From the NCBI GenBank assembly GCA_946479395.1, contig CAMLFV010000047.1, positions 1 to 15,715 of the forward strand: a stretch of 15,715 nt of DNA, written 5' to 3'. The translations under genes and the position numbers were made by a program. The notes beneath the pieces are model-generated. The model was not told the DNA's origin, did not search any database, and saw nothing but the letters and a program-made list of their open reading frames with translations. The DNA comes from an uncultured Flavobacterium sp. GTDB taxonomy: Bacteria > Bacteroidota > Bacteroidia > Flavobacteriales > Flavobacteriaceae. Each line of letters begins with the position of its first letter. Position 1 is the stretch's first letter. This document shows positions 1 to 7,388 of the stretch, piece after piece.

Positions 1-372
1 AAGAGATAAAGTTCTATATATTGTAACTAAAAAGCCACTAAAGAATTTACACATTAAATATTGAAATTTATTAAAAGGGTAAGCAAATAACAAGGTGTGT
101 GAATTGTATTTAAAATCGCGATACACCGTGGCTCCAATAACTGTTGGTATGATAAAGTTAACCAAAGTTGACAATGACCCAATGATAGCATTAATTGCTA
201 AAGGCGAGTTTATTATGGTGTTAGATGCTGTTGTTGTTCCAAAAGCATCAAAATATCCTAAAGCATCTGCCATTAAAGTAAAAGCAAGCGCAAAAAATAT
301 TAAAAAGTATAAGTAAAACTGCCAGTTTTTAAACCAGCGTTTTGTTTCGAAATTAAAAATAGTTCCCAGCAT
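1..372 (-). CDS. ABC-2 type permease, N-terminal part (cut by left edge)
   Basis: This minus-strand reading frame begins with ATG at 372-370 and stays open for 124 codons to the left edge. Its ATG shares one base with the TAA stop of the ATPase gene (TAATG), a translational-coupling arrangement that decides the start. The protein begins MLGTIFNFETKRWFKNW, followed by a hydrophobic segment at about residues 19-38, a second at about 58-83 and a third beginning near 108. The sequence VYRDFKYNSHTLLFAYP at 83-99 resembles the first extracytoplasmic/membrane part of Bacteroidota ABC-2 permeases. Many such proteins in Flavobacteriaceae are very long and carry an M1 aminopeptidase-like domain at the C-terminus. 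That part lies outside the window, so the fusion is inference from family and context. Its partner is the ATPase directly upstream, and together they would form an inner-membrane exporter of unknown substrate. Confidence 0.82.
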   Translation of the reverse strand, partial: MLGTIFNFETKRWFKNWQFYLYFLIFFALAFTLMADALGYFDAFGTTTASNTIINSPLAINAIIGSLSTLVNFIIPTVIGATVYRDFKYNSHTLLFAYPFNKFQYLMCKFFSGFLVTIYRTLSL

Positions 373-1247
373 TAGTTATCTTTTTTTAATGAAACAAAAT
401 AAACGTCTTCTAAAATTGGTTTTGCCTGAATAAAGGTTTCGTTTGGTTGTGCATCGTTATACACACGAATATTCAATGTATTATCAGGATTAAAGTTTGA
501 TGATAGGATGTTGTATTTTTGGTTGTATTCATCAAACTCGGCACGCTCAATGGTTCTTCTCCAGATTTTGCCTTCCAATAATTCTTCGCCACTTGTTGGT
601 GTTCCTTCAAACAAAATTTTACCTCCGTTTAAAATAGCAATTTCGTTACATAATTCACGAACATCATCCACAATATGAGTTGAGAAAATCACGGTATGAT
701 TTGCGCCAATTTCACGTAAAACATTCAAAAAACGATGACGTTCCGCAGGATCCAGTCCGGCAGTTGGTTCATCAACAATAATTAATTGCGGATTGTTTAA
801 AAGCAACTGTGCAATACCGAAACGTTGTTTCATACCGCCCGAATATCCGCTAACGCTTTTAGAGCGAACATCGTATAAATTGGTAAGAGTAAGTACTTCG
901 GTGATAATTTTTTTACGCTCGTCTTTTTTGGTGATTCCTTTTAGTTGTGCAAAATAATCTAAAAGAGTTTCTGCCGACATGTTTGGATACACACCAAATT
1001 CCTGTGGTAAATAACCTAAAACTCTGCGTAAAGCATTTTTATCTTCTAAAACATTAATATCGTTAAAGGTTATAGAACCCGAAGACGGAGTTTGCAACGT
1101 AGCAATGGTGCGCATTAACGATGATTTACCGGCACCGTTTGGACCCAATAAGCCAAACATACCTTTGCCTATTTCTAAATTTACATTATCTAAAGCTTTA
1201 ACGCCGTTTTTGTAGGTTTTTGTTAACCCCGAAATTTTTAGACTCAT
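372..1247 (-). CDS. ABC transporter ATP-binding protein
   Basis: Cytoplasmic ATPase of an ABC-2 type exporter, 291 residues. All nucleotide-binding motifs are present in order: Walker A GPNGAGKS at 35-42, Q-loop Gln82 (LPQEFG), signature YSGGMKQ at 135-141, Walker B LIIVDE at 155-160, D-loop AGLDP at 163-167 and switch His191 (STHIVDDV). The last roughly 80 residues form an accessory tail typical of exporter ATPases of the CcmA/NatA type. The gene overlaps the start of the permease gene by one base, so the two are surely co-translated. The substrate cannot be read from the sequence. The spacer upstream holds a small inverted repeat (TAAGTA at 1301-1306, TACTTA at 1315-1320), but I see no clean promoter there. 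Confidence 0.93.
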   Translation of the reverse strand: MSLKISGLTKTYKNGVKALDNVNLEIGKGMFGLLGPNGAGKSSLMRTIATLQTPSSGSITFNDINVLEDKNALRRVLGYLPQEFGVYPNMSAETLLDYFAQLKGITKKDERKKIITEVLTLTNLYDVRSKSVSGYSGGMKQRFGIAQLLLNNPQLIIVDEPTAGLDPAERHRFLNVLREIGANHTVIFSTHIVDDVRELCNEIAILNGGKILFEGTPTSGEELLEGKIWRRTIERAEFDEYNQKYNILSSNFNPDNTLNIRVYNDAQPNETFIQAKPILEDVYFVSLKKDN

Positions 1248-1372
1248 AACCTATTTTTTTTATCGATTTTTACTGTACTTTTTCTAAATTGATTTTAATG
1301 TAAGTACAACTATTTACTTAAATGTTACAAAAGATATGAAGTTTTTGGTTAGAAGTTTTAAATTGAAGCAAT

Positions 1373-1404
1373 AAAAAAAAGGAAAACTCTCGCTTTCCTC
1401 TTTT
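1373..1404 (-). terminator. Intrinsic terminator after the CBS-like synthase gene
   Basis: Read on the minus strand, AGGAAA and TTTCCT (plus-strand arms 1380-1385 and 1394-1399) form a short stem around an 8-base loop. The stem can be lengthened by a G-T and two A-T pairs, and it runs into eight T residues. It lies about 32 bases beyond the stop codon of the synthase gene, as expected for its end. Confidence 0.7.
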
Positions 1405-1435
1405 ATCTATTCTCTATTGTCTATTGTGTGATTTC

Positions 1436-2473
1436 TTACTTAACGTATTCAATATCGTTTTGTTCCACTTTTTGATTGTCGAAAAAACCTTGTTCACGCA
1501 TCCAATCATCGCTGTAGATTTTGCTCATATAACGCGATCCGTGATCAGGAAAAATAACAACAACATTGCTGTTTGCATTAAATTCGCCTTCAGTATCGAA
1601 CTGACGAACAGCCTGAAAAGCCGCACCCGATGTGTATCCAACAAAAATACCTTCGGTTTTAGATATTTCGCGTGCTGTGTGTGCTGCATCTTCATCGGTA
1701 ACTTTCATAAACTGATCTATTACAGAAAAATCGGTTGCAGTAGGAATTAAATTTTTTCCCATTCCTTCGATTCGGTACGGATAAATCTCGTTCGGATCAA
1801 ATTCATGCGTTTCGTGAAATTTCTTTAATACCGATCCAAAAGCATCAACACCTAAAATACGTATGTTTGGATTTTGTTCCTTTAAAAATTTTGCCGTTCC
1901 CGAAATAGTTCCTCCTGTACCCGAACAAGCTACCAAATGCGTTATGTTGCCGTTGGTTTGTTTCCAAATTTCAGGACCTGTGGTTTTGTAATGTGCATCG
2001 ATATTCAGCTCGTTGAAATATTGGTTGATATAAACCGAACCGGCCGTTTCCTGATGAATACGCTTTGCTACGCTGTAATACGAACGGGGATCGTCTGCAG
2101 ATACATTTGCCGGACAAACGTACACTTTTGCACCCATTGCCTTCAACATATCAATTTTATCTTTTGATGATTTAGACGAAACCGCCAAAATACATTCGTA
2201 ACCTTTAATGATGCTGACCATTGCAATGCTGAAACCGGTGTTGCCCGACGTTGTTTCAACAATAATACTGCCCGGTTTTAAAATTCCCTTACGTTCTGCT
2301 TCTTCTACAATATGCAAAGCAATACGGTCTTTTGATGAGTGCCCCGGATTAAAAGCTTCTACTTTAGCAAAAAAGTTTCCTTTTAAACCTTGAGATATTT
2401 TTTTTAATTTAATAAGCGGTGTATTGCCTACAAAATCTAAAATATTCTCATGCGCCTGGATCTCTTCTTTCAT
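1436..2473 (-). CDS. PLP-dependent cystathionine beta-synthase / cysteine synthase family protein
   Basis: Fold-type II PLP enzyme of 345 residues that should make cystathionine from serine and homocysteine, or cysteine from (O-acetyl)serine and sulfide, in the cytoplasm. Visible landmarks are the PLP lysine Lys48 in [11 protein letters not shown], the substrate loop TSGNTG at 75-80, the phosphate-binding loop GTGGT at 185-189 and SG at 282-283. The stretches [19 protein letters not shown] (235-253) and [18 protein letters not shown] (308-325) are closer to cystathionine beta-synthase than to CysK. The C-terminal CBS (Bateman) regulatory domains of the eukaryotic enzyme are absent, since the protein ends about 20 residues after the catalytic core. 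It is probably its own transcript, with a terminator at 1373-1404. The upstream spacer has only a near match to the -7 box (TACTTTTTG, about 2519-2527). The family is certain, but CBS versus cysteine synthase cannot be settled from sequence. Confidence 0.9.
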   Translation of the reverse strand: MKEEIQAHENILDFVGNTPLIKLKKISQGLKGNFFAKVEAFNPGHSSKDRIALHIVEEAERKGILKPGSIIVETTSGNTGFSIAMVSIIKGYECILAVSSKSSKDKIDMLKAMGAKVYVCPANVSADDPRSYYSVAKRIHQETAGSVYINQYFNELNIDAHYKTTGPEIWKQTNGNITHLVACSGTGGTISGTAKFLKEQNPNIRILGVDAFGSVLKKFHETHEFDPNEIYPYRIEGMGKNLIPTATDFSVIDQFMKVTDEDAAHTAREISKTEGIFVGYTSGAAFQAVRQFDTEGEFNANSNVVVIFPDHGSRYMSKIYSDDWMREQGFFDNQKVEQNDIEYVK

Positions 2474-2541
2474 TTTTTTTGTTTTTAGCGATTTTTTTAA
2501 CCTCGCTAGTTAACGTGGCAAAAGTACTATTTTTTTTAGAA

Positions 2542-4680
2542 TTATTTATCGATTCCCTCCAAATCTAACAAAAAGGCAAATTCTTTGGCAACTTCTTTCA
2601 ACGCTTCAAAACGTCCTGAAGCACCACCGTGACCGGCATCCATATTAGTATCTAAAAGTAATAAGTTTTTGTTTGTACGCATTGCACGCAACTTTGCTAT
2701 CCATTTTGCAGGTTCCCAATATTGAACTTGAGAATCATGAAAACCTGTTGAAATATACAAATTAGGATAATCTTGTGCTTTTACGTTATCGTAAGGCGAA
2801 TAAGATTTCATGTAATCGTAATACTCTTTTTCGTTCGGATTTCCCCATTCGTCGTATTCACCTGTCGTTAACGGAATAGAATCATCTAACATGGTGGTAA
2901 CCACATCTACAAACGGAACTTGTGCAATAACGCCGTTGTACAATTCAGGTGCTTCGTTTAAAACAACGCCCATTAACAAACCGCCTGCAGATCCGCCCTC
3001 GGCATACAAATGTTGAGGTGATGTGTATTTTTGATCGATCAAGAATTTTGAACAATCAATATAATCGGTAAAGGTGTTTTTCTTTTTAAGCAGTTTTCCG
3101 TTTTCATACCATTCTCTGCCCAAATCTTCACCACCACGAATATGTGCAATGGCATAAATAAATCCACGGTCTAACAAACTTAAACGAACCGTAGAAAAAT
3201 AAGGTTCCATGGTTGAACCGTACGATCCATAAGCGTATTGAAGCAGTGGATTTGTTCCATCTTTCTTTAAATCTTTTTTATAAACCAACGAAATCGGAAT
3301 TTTAGTTCCATCGGTCGCTGTTGCCCAAACACGTTCTTCGGTATAATTTTCTTTTTTGAATGTTCCACCTAAAACTTCCTGTTCTTTTTTAACCGTTTTT
3401 TCTTTGGTACGCATGTTAAAATCGATCACCGATGAAGGCGTTGCCATTGATTGATATCCGTAACGAAGAATTTCAGTATCGAAATCTAAATTGGTTGTAG
3501 TGTAAGCGGTAAAAGTTTCGCTTTCGAAAGGCAAATAATACGCTTGATCGGGATTTTGCCAAGGCTGAATTTTAATGTGCGATAAACCGTTGAATCGTTC
3601 AGAAACCACTAAATAATCTTTAAAAATATCGATTCCTTCCAACAAAACATCTTCACGATGCGGAATTAAATCTTTCCAGTTTTCTTTAGTTGTAGCCGTT
3701 TCGGGCGTAATCATCAACTTAAAATTGGTAGCTTTATCTTTATTGGTAACAATGTAAAAATGATCGTTATAATGCGAAACCGAATATTCTAACCCTCGGG
3801 TACGTTTCTGAAAAACGTTGAATTTTCCGTCTGGATTCGATGCTTCTAAAATCTGATATTCCGATGTCATGGTACTTTCAGACCCAATAATCAAATATTT
3901 ACGCGATTTAGATCGATAGATATACGTAGAAAAAGTTTCGTCTTTCTCGTTAAAAATCAATTCGTCTTGCGCAACATCGTTTCCTAAAGTATGTTTAAAA
4001 ATACGATCGGCACGCAAAGTTTGTTCATCTTTACGAGAATAAAACAGCGATTTGTTATCGGCAGCCCAAGTGCTTCCACCTGTTGTTTTTTCAATTTTTG
4101 TCGGCAAAATTTCGCCTGTTTCCAAATTTTTAATCTGTATGGTGTATTCACGTCGAGAAACCGTATCAACACCAAAAGCAGCAAACTTGTTATCGTCGCT
4201 AATATTTAAACCGCCTAACTGAAAATACGCATGATCTTTTGCCAGTTCGTTACAATCGAACATAATTTCTTCGGGTGCATCTAAAGTTCCTTTTTTGCGC
4301 GAATATATAGGGTAGTCCTTACCTTTTTCAAATCGGTTAATGTACCAATAAAAGTTGTTAAAATAAGGAACTGATGTATCGTCTTCTTTAATTCGACTTT
4401 TCATTTCTTCGAATAAATCTTTCTGAAAATCCTTCGTATGCGCCGTAACCTCGTTGTAATACTTATTTTCTTCTTCAATATACGCAATAACCTCTTGGTT
4501 TTCGCGCTGGTTTAACCAATAGTAATTATCGGTACGAACATCGCCATGTTTCTCTAAATTCGTAGGTTTTATCTTGGCAATTGGTTCTTTTATAGTGTTA
4601 TTCATTTTATTTTTTGTTGTTGAACATGCAGTTGCAAAAATACTACAAAAAGCCAGCATAAAAGTATTTGTAGGTTTCAT
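2542..4680 (-). CDS. ptrB: Oligopeptidase B (protease II), S9A family, predicted lipoprotein
   Basis: Serine peptidase of 712 residues that cuts short peptides after basic residues. The N-terminus MKPTNTFMLAFCSIFATAC is a lipoprotein signal with the acylated cysteine at 19, so the enzyme is expected to be anchored in an envelope membrane rather than cytosolic as in E. coli. A seven-bladed propeller should span about 100-440, and the alpha/beta-hydrolase domain follows. The catalytic triad is visible: Ser564 in GGSAGG, Asp649 in GFHDSQVQYWEPAKW, and His684 in DAGHGG. The segments VIAQVPFVDVVTTMLDDSIP (584-603) and GEYDEWGNP (607-615) are nearly those of E. coli protease II and carry the acidic residues that favour basic P1 residues. 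It is divergent from ybaB, with 63 bases between the starts. No clean promoter was found on this strand. Confidence 0.93.
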   Translation of the reverse strand: MKPTNTFMLAFCSIFATACSTTKNKMNNTIKEPIAKIKPTNLEKHGDVRTDNYYWLNQRENQEVIAYIEEENKYYNEVTAHTKDFQKDLFEEMKSRIKEDDTSVPYFNNFYWYINRFEKGKDYPIYSRKKGTLDAPEEIMFDCNELAKDHAYFQLGGLNISDDNKFAAFGVDTVSRREYTIQIKNLETGEILPTKIEKTTGGSTWAADNKSLFYSRKDEQTLRADRIFKHTLGNDVAQDELIFNEKDETFSTYIYRSKSRKYLIIGSESTMTSEYQILEASNPDGKFNVFQKRTRGLEYSVSHYNDHFYIVTNKDKATNFKLMITPETATTKENWKDLIPHREDVLLEGIDIFKDYLVVSERFNGLSHIKIQPWQNPDQAYYLPFESETFTAYTTTNLDFDTEILRYGYQSMATPSSVIDFNMRTKEKTVKKEQEVLGGTFKKENYTEERVWATATDGTKIPISLVYKKDLKKDGTNPLLQYAYGSYGSTMEPYFSTVRLSLLDRGFIYAIAHIRGGEDLGREWYENGKLLKKKNTFTDYIDCSKFLIDQKYTSPQHLYAEGGSAGGLLMGVVLNEAPELYNGVIAQVPFVDVVTTMLDDSIPLTTGEYDEWGNPNEKEYYDYMKSYSPYDNVKAQDYPNLYISTGFHDSQVQYWEPAKWIAKLRAMRTNKNLLLLDTNMDAGHGGASGRFEALKEVAKEFAFLLDLEGIDK

Positions 4681-4712
4681 AATTATTAGTTAGTGATTTT
4701 GGTTGAATTTAA

Positions 4713-4720
4713 TACTTTTG
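4713..4720 (+). promoter_or_regulatory. Candidate promoter -7 box for ybaB
   Basis: TACTTTTG is an exact match to the Bacteroidota -7 element TAnnTTTG. It lies 23 bases before the ybaB start, implying a leader of roughly 15-20 nt. No good -33 TTTG is present at the usual spacing (the nearest, at 4698-4701, is only 11 bases away), so the call rests on one element. Confidence 0.5.
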
Positions 4721-4743
4721 TAATAAATATTAAAATTTAAGAT

Positions 4744-5067
4744 ATGTTTGGAGATTTAATGGGTATGATGGGAAAATTACAGGAAGCCCAGAAAAAAGTG
4801 GAAGAAACAAAGCAACGTTTGAATAATGTGCTGATTGATGAACAATCTGCCGACGGATTATTGAAGGTTACTGTTACCGCAAACCGACAAATTAGAACGA
4901 TTGATATTAACGATGAATTATTGAACGATAAAGAGCAGTTAGAAGATTATTTAATTTTAACGTTGAATAAGGCATTGGATAAAGCCGGAGCAATTAACGA
5001 AGCCGAATTGGCTGCAGCTGCAAAAGATGGTATGCCGAATATTCCGGGAATGGATCTATTTAAATAG
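4744..5067 (+). CDS. ybaB: YbaB/EbfC family nucleoid-associated protein
   Basis: DNA-binding nucleoid-associated protein of 107 residues, the normal length for the family. It starts [18 protein letters not shown], the methionine-rich opening helix typical of YbaB. The helix is followed by a beta-sheet dimer core ([19 protein letters not shown], about 38-56) and a C-terminal alpha-helix ([18 protein letters not shown]). The tail [11 protein letters not shown] is the glycine/proline/methionine-rich end seen in many homologues. Such proteins form dimers that bind DNA and affect chromosome structure or recombination. In many bacteria ybaB sits with dnaX and recR, but here neither is nearby. A lipoprotein gene begins one base after its stop codon, so the two are probably one transcript. 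Confidence 0.93.
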   Translation: MFGDLMGMMGKLQEAQKKVEETKQRLNNVLIDEQSADGLLKVTVTANRQIRTIDINDELLNDKEQLEDYLILTLNKALDKAGAINEAELAAAAKDGMPNIPGMDLFK

Positions 5068-5068
5068 T

Positions 5069-5773
5069 ATGAAAAAGTTATTTATACTATTTATAGGTGT
5101 TGCCGCGATGGTTTCGTGCAGCGACAAAAAATCGGGAAACACACAGATTACCGGCGAAATTAAAGGCTTAAAACAAGGTACGTTGTACATTCAGCAATTG
5201 AAAGACAGTACGTTGATTACTTTAGATAGTATTGTTTTAAAAGGAAAATCGACTTTTGAAACGGGTTTTGATTTGAAGGAGCCTGAAGTTTTGTATTTGG
5301 GATTGAATCGTGGAACGTCACAGTCTATGGACAATCTGATTTTGTTTTTTGCCGAACCGGGAAATTTAAAGATCAACAGTTCATTGGATAATTTTTCGGG
5401 TGGTGCAGTGATCGAAGGATCTAAAAATCAAGATTTATACGCCAAATACCTAAAAACTAAAACTGTTTTTACCAACAAGCAAACCGATTTGGTGCGTGCT
5501 GTAATTTTAGCGAAACAAAACCAGCAGACAGTTAAAGCCGATAGTTTAGAAAATGTTTTGAACCGAAGCGCAAGAATGGGTTACTTAAATGCAGTTAATT
5601 TTGCTTTGAAAAATGGTAAAAACCAGGTGGCGCCTTATATAACACTAACCGATGTTGCCCCAACAAACAGCAAACATTTAGATACTATTTACAATAATTT
5701 GTCGCCAGAAGTTGCAAAAAGTAAATACGGCGTTATTCTTAAAAATTATTTGGAATTGGTTAAGAAGCAGTAA
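5069..5773 (+). CDS. DUF4369-like lipoprotein without a thioredoxin domain
   Basis: Predicted lipoprotein of 234 residues. The ATG at 5069 was chosen over an in-frame ATG at 5027 inside ybaB because it gives a proper lipoprotein signal, MKKLFILFIGVAAMVSC, with the acylated Cys at 17. After it comes a beta-rich DUF4369-type region at about 21-125 (ITGEIKGLKQGTLYIQQL, then FFAEPGNLKI). A helical segment follows and ends LSPEVAKSKYGVILKNYLEL. In Bacteroidota TlpA/ResA-like thiol-disulfide proteins this same arrangement leads into a C-terminal thioredoxin domain with a CxxC motif. Here translation stops just where that domain would begin, and no cysteine pair is present. It may therefore bind a partner or ligand in the envelope rather than do redox chemistry. 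It is likely co-transcribed with ybaB. Confidence 0.82.
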   Translation: MKKLFILFIGVAAMVSCSDKKSGNTQITGEIKGLKQGTLYIQQLKDSTLITLDSIVLKGKSTFETGFDLKEPEVLYLGLNRGTSQSMDNLILFFAEPGNLKINSSLDNFSGGAVIEGSKNQDLYAKYLKTKTVFTNKQTDLVRAVILAKQNQQTVKADSLENVLNRSARMGYLNAVNFALKNGKNQVAPYITLTDVAPTNSKHLDTIYNNLSPEVAKSKYGVILKNYLELVKKQ

Positions 5774-5787
5774 GTTTTAGATTGTGC

Positions 5788-5847
5788 AATGTATGTTGTA
5801 TAATGTATGTTGTAAAAGAAAATTTGTTTGAATCTGTGAAATCTGTG
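5788..5847. repeat. Short tandem direct repeats in spacer
   Basis: The 13-mer AATGTATGTTGTA occurs at 5788-5800 and again at 5802-5814. Just after it, AATCTGTG occurs at 5831-5838 and 5840-5847. They lie between the lipoprotein stop and the shared terminator, in non-coding sequence. No function is apparent. Confidence 0.6.
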
Positions 5848-5890
5848 GTTTTACATCCTAAAAAAGTATTTCATAATAATCATAAAAACA

Positions 5891-5920
5891 AAAAACACCA
5901 TTCAATTGAATGGTGTTTTT
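5891..5920. terminator. Bidirectional terminator between the lipoprotein gene and rplS
   Basis: A perfect 30-base palindrome with 15-base halves centred between 5905 and 5906. Its core is ACACCATTCAATTGAATGGT, flanked by A5 on the left and T5 on the right. Followed by T-runs on both strands, it can stop transcription from the plus-strand lipoprotein gene and the minus-strand rplS gene, which converge on it. Confidence 0.85.
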
Positions 5921-5939
5921 TATGATCTTAATTAAAAGA

Positions 5940-6296
5940 TTACTTTCTACGTAATTCTTTAATTTTAGCTTTTTTACCTGTAAGTTCTCTGAAGTAGAAA
6001 ATACGTGCTCTACGAACTTTACCTCTTTGGTTCAATTCAACTTTTTGCAAAGCTGGCATGTTCATTGGGAAAATACGCTCAACACCAACGTTACCAGACA
6101 TTTTACGAATTGTAAAAGTTTCAGTAGCGCCAGATCCTCTTCTTTGAATAACTACACCTTTAAAGAACTGCGTTCTTGTTTTTTCACCCTCTTTAATTTC
6201 GTAGTAAACTGTAATAGTATCACCCGCTTTAAATTCTGGGAAATCTTTTTTTGTAACAAACTCGTCTTGTACGAACTTTACTAAATCTAAAGACAT
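5940..6296 (-). CDS. rplS: 50S ribosomal protein L19 (bL19)
   Basis: Component of the large ribosomal subunit near the 30S-50S interface, 118 residues, the usual length. Diagnostic stretches are FKAGDTITVYYEIKEGEKTR (about 22-41), FKGVVIQRRGSGATETFTIR (44-63), GVERIFPMNMPALQKVEL (71-88) and the basic end GKVRRARIFYFRELTGKKAK. The gene has its own strong promoter at 6367-6400 and a leader of about 60 nt. It is not directly joined to trmD as it is in many bacteria, because a TraB/GumN-family gene lies between them. Confidence 0.97.
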   Translation of the reverse strand: MSLDLVKFVQDEFVTKKDFPEFKAGDTITVYYEIKEGEKTRTQFFKGVVIQRRGSGATETFTIRKMSGNVGVERIFPMNMPALQKVELNQRGKVRRARIFYFRELTGKKAKIKELRRK

Positions 6297-6360
6297 TGTA
6301 TAAATTTTTTAAGTTAATTCAAACCAACATGCACGGTTTTCGCCAGAGGTTGATCCAAAA
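6297..6360 (-). promoter_or_regulatory. rplS 5' leader, possible ribosomal-protein leader
   Basis: The predicted transcript start near 6360 gives a leader of about 60 nt before the rplS ATG. Read on the minus strand, GGTT/AACC pairing (plus-strand positions 6348-6351 with 6322-6325, extended by C-G and T-A after a bulge) could close a stem over a small inner TGG/CCG hairpin. Many ribosomal-protein mRNAs regulate themselves through such leaders, and I recall a leader motif proposed for bL19 in Flavobacteria. Whether this matches it is unverified, and the fold by eye is modest. Confidence 0.35.
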
Positions 6361-6366
6361 GTGGGG

Positions 6367-6400
6367 CAAATATAAGTAATAATTTGTAAATAAAACAAAC
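6367..6400 (-). promoter_or_regulatory. rplS promoter, both elements present
   Basis: On the minus strand a -33 TTTG (plus-strand 6396-6399, within GTTTG) is followed after 21 bases by TATATTTG (6367-6374), an exact -7 TAnnTTTG. Spacing is close to the 19-20 bases usual for the Bacteroidota primary sigma factor. The transcript would begin at about 6360. Confidence 0.72.
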
Positions 6401-6456
6401 AATTTCTTTAAAATTATGAAAGGAATTGCTGCTATATGTTGTTGTAAATAAGTTGT

Positions 6457-7317
6457 TTATTGAATATTTACAGGCTTAACTGTATAACCGTTGTGTTTTA
6501 AAAGTTTCAATACGCCATCATTTCCACTTAAATGAGCTGCACCTACTGCAAAAAATACCGATTGATTTTTTATAAGCTCAGGCATCTCGTTTATCCAATT
6601 ATGATTTCGTTTGGTAAGCATTTCGTTATAAACATCATCAGTCATATAACTACTTTTCTTCATGTAGGTATACAAACCTTGTATATCTTGTGATTTGTAC
6701 AAAGTAATCATTTCTTTAGTGGTTTTAAAGCCGTCTTTTTTAAGGTCGTTTAGCATTTCAAAAACAGCATCAATTCCTAACGATTTTCCTAAAATCTCCA
6801 TTTGTTCTGTAGCGGTTTCCAATCCACCTAATTTTTTTTGCTGAAGCATTGCTGTCTGAAGCAATTCCATTTCGTACATTTTAAAATCGGAACAAGGAAA
6901 CGATTTAAAGGTAATCATACTTACAATAGCAGCATCGGTAAGGTGTTCAAATTGTGCAATATCTAAATCAACCACTTCTTTTAAAAGCGATTTTAATTCG
7001 TTGTATTTAACAGGTTCTAATCGTTCTGAAAGTGGGGTTTCACTCATCATAGATTGTTGTATAACAGTTATATTTTCTGGATTAGAAAAATCGATTTCGG
7101 CATAAAATGCATCAACATTTTTCAAAGTGTTTTGAATGGTTTCGGTCATGATATAATCTTCCTGACAAATCATGTGAATGGTTCCAAAAACATACGAAGG
7201 TTTTTCTAAACCTTTACCCGAAATTTCCCACAACAAACTTTTTTCGGTTTGAGCTGTTGTTATAAACGAATATAATGTTAATGTGCAAAATACAATGCTT
7301 TTTATAATTTTTTTCAT
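6457..7317 (-). CDS. TraB/GumN family exported protein
   Basis: Predicted exported protein of 286 residues with a Sec signal peptide (MKKIIKSIVFCTLTLYSFITTA, cleavage before Gln23). The TraB/GumN (TIKI-like) motifs are visible: the first conserved histidine in GTIH at 45-48, GLET at 165-168 with Glu171 following, RNHNW at 237-241, and the C-terminal GAAHL at 259-263 with LLKHNGYTV after it. Related eukaryotic TIKI proteins are metal-dependent proteases, but in bacteria the substrate and role are mostly unknown. It lies between trmD (71 bases upstream) and rplS on the same strand and may be read through from trmD. I see no clear promoter of its own. The family call is firm, while activity is inference. 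Confidence 0.88.
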   Translation of the reverse strand: MKKIIKSIVFCTLTLYSFITTAQTEKSLLWEISGKGLEKPSYVFGTIHMICQEDYIMTETIQNTLKNVDAFYAEIDFSNPENITVIQQSMMSETPLSERLEPVKYNELKSLLKEVVDLDIAQFEHLTDAAIVSMITFKSFPCSDFKMYEMELLQTAMLQQKKLGGLETATEQMEILGKSLGIDAVFEMLNDLKKDGFKTTKEMITLYKSQDIQGLYTYMKKSSYMTDDVYNEMLTKRNHNWINEMPELIKNQSVFFAVGAAHLSGNDGVLKLLKHNGYTVKPVNIQ

Positions 7318-7388
7318 GATAATACTTTTAAGAGTAGGTTTATGTTTAATGAGAATGTTACAAATTTCTTGAAATTTAACATTTAAAA

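Noticed and set aside
95..316. Plus-strand open frame of 73 codons
   Set aside because: It is antisense to the permease start on the minus strand, which has the better start (TAATG coupling), membrane helices and family resemblance.
1301..1320. Inverted repeat TAAGTA/TACTTA upstream of the ABC ATPase gene
   Set aside because: Only six-base arms in AT-rich sequence, with no clear promoter around it. Not enough to call an operator.
1424..1750. Plus-strand open frame of 108 codons
   Set aside because: It lies almost wholly antisense to the CBS-like synthase gene. It is cysteine-rich and low in complexity, as expected for a shadow frame.
2519..2527. Promoter box for the CBS-like gene (TACTTTTTG on the minus strand)
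   Set aside because: One base too long for TAnnTTTG and no -33 element seen. Kept only as a near match in the gene entry.
5027..5068. Earlier in-frame start for the lipoprotein
   Set aside because: Starting here would overlap ybaB and bury the lipoprotein signal sequence 14 residues inside the protein. The ATG at 5069 gives a proper signal peptide.
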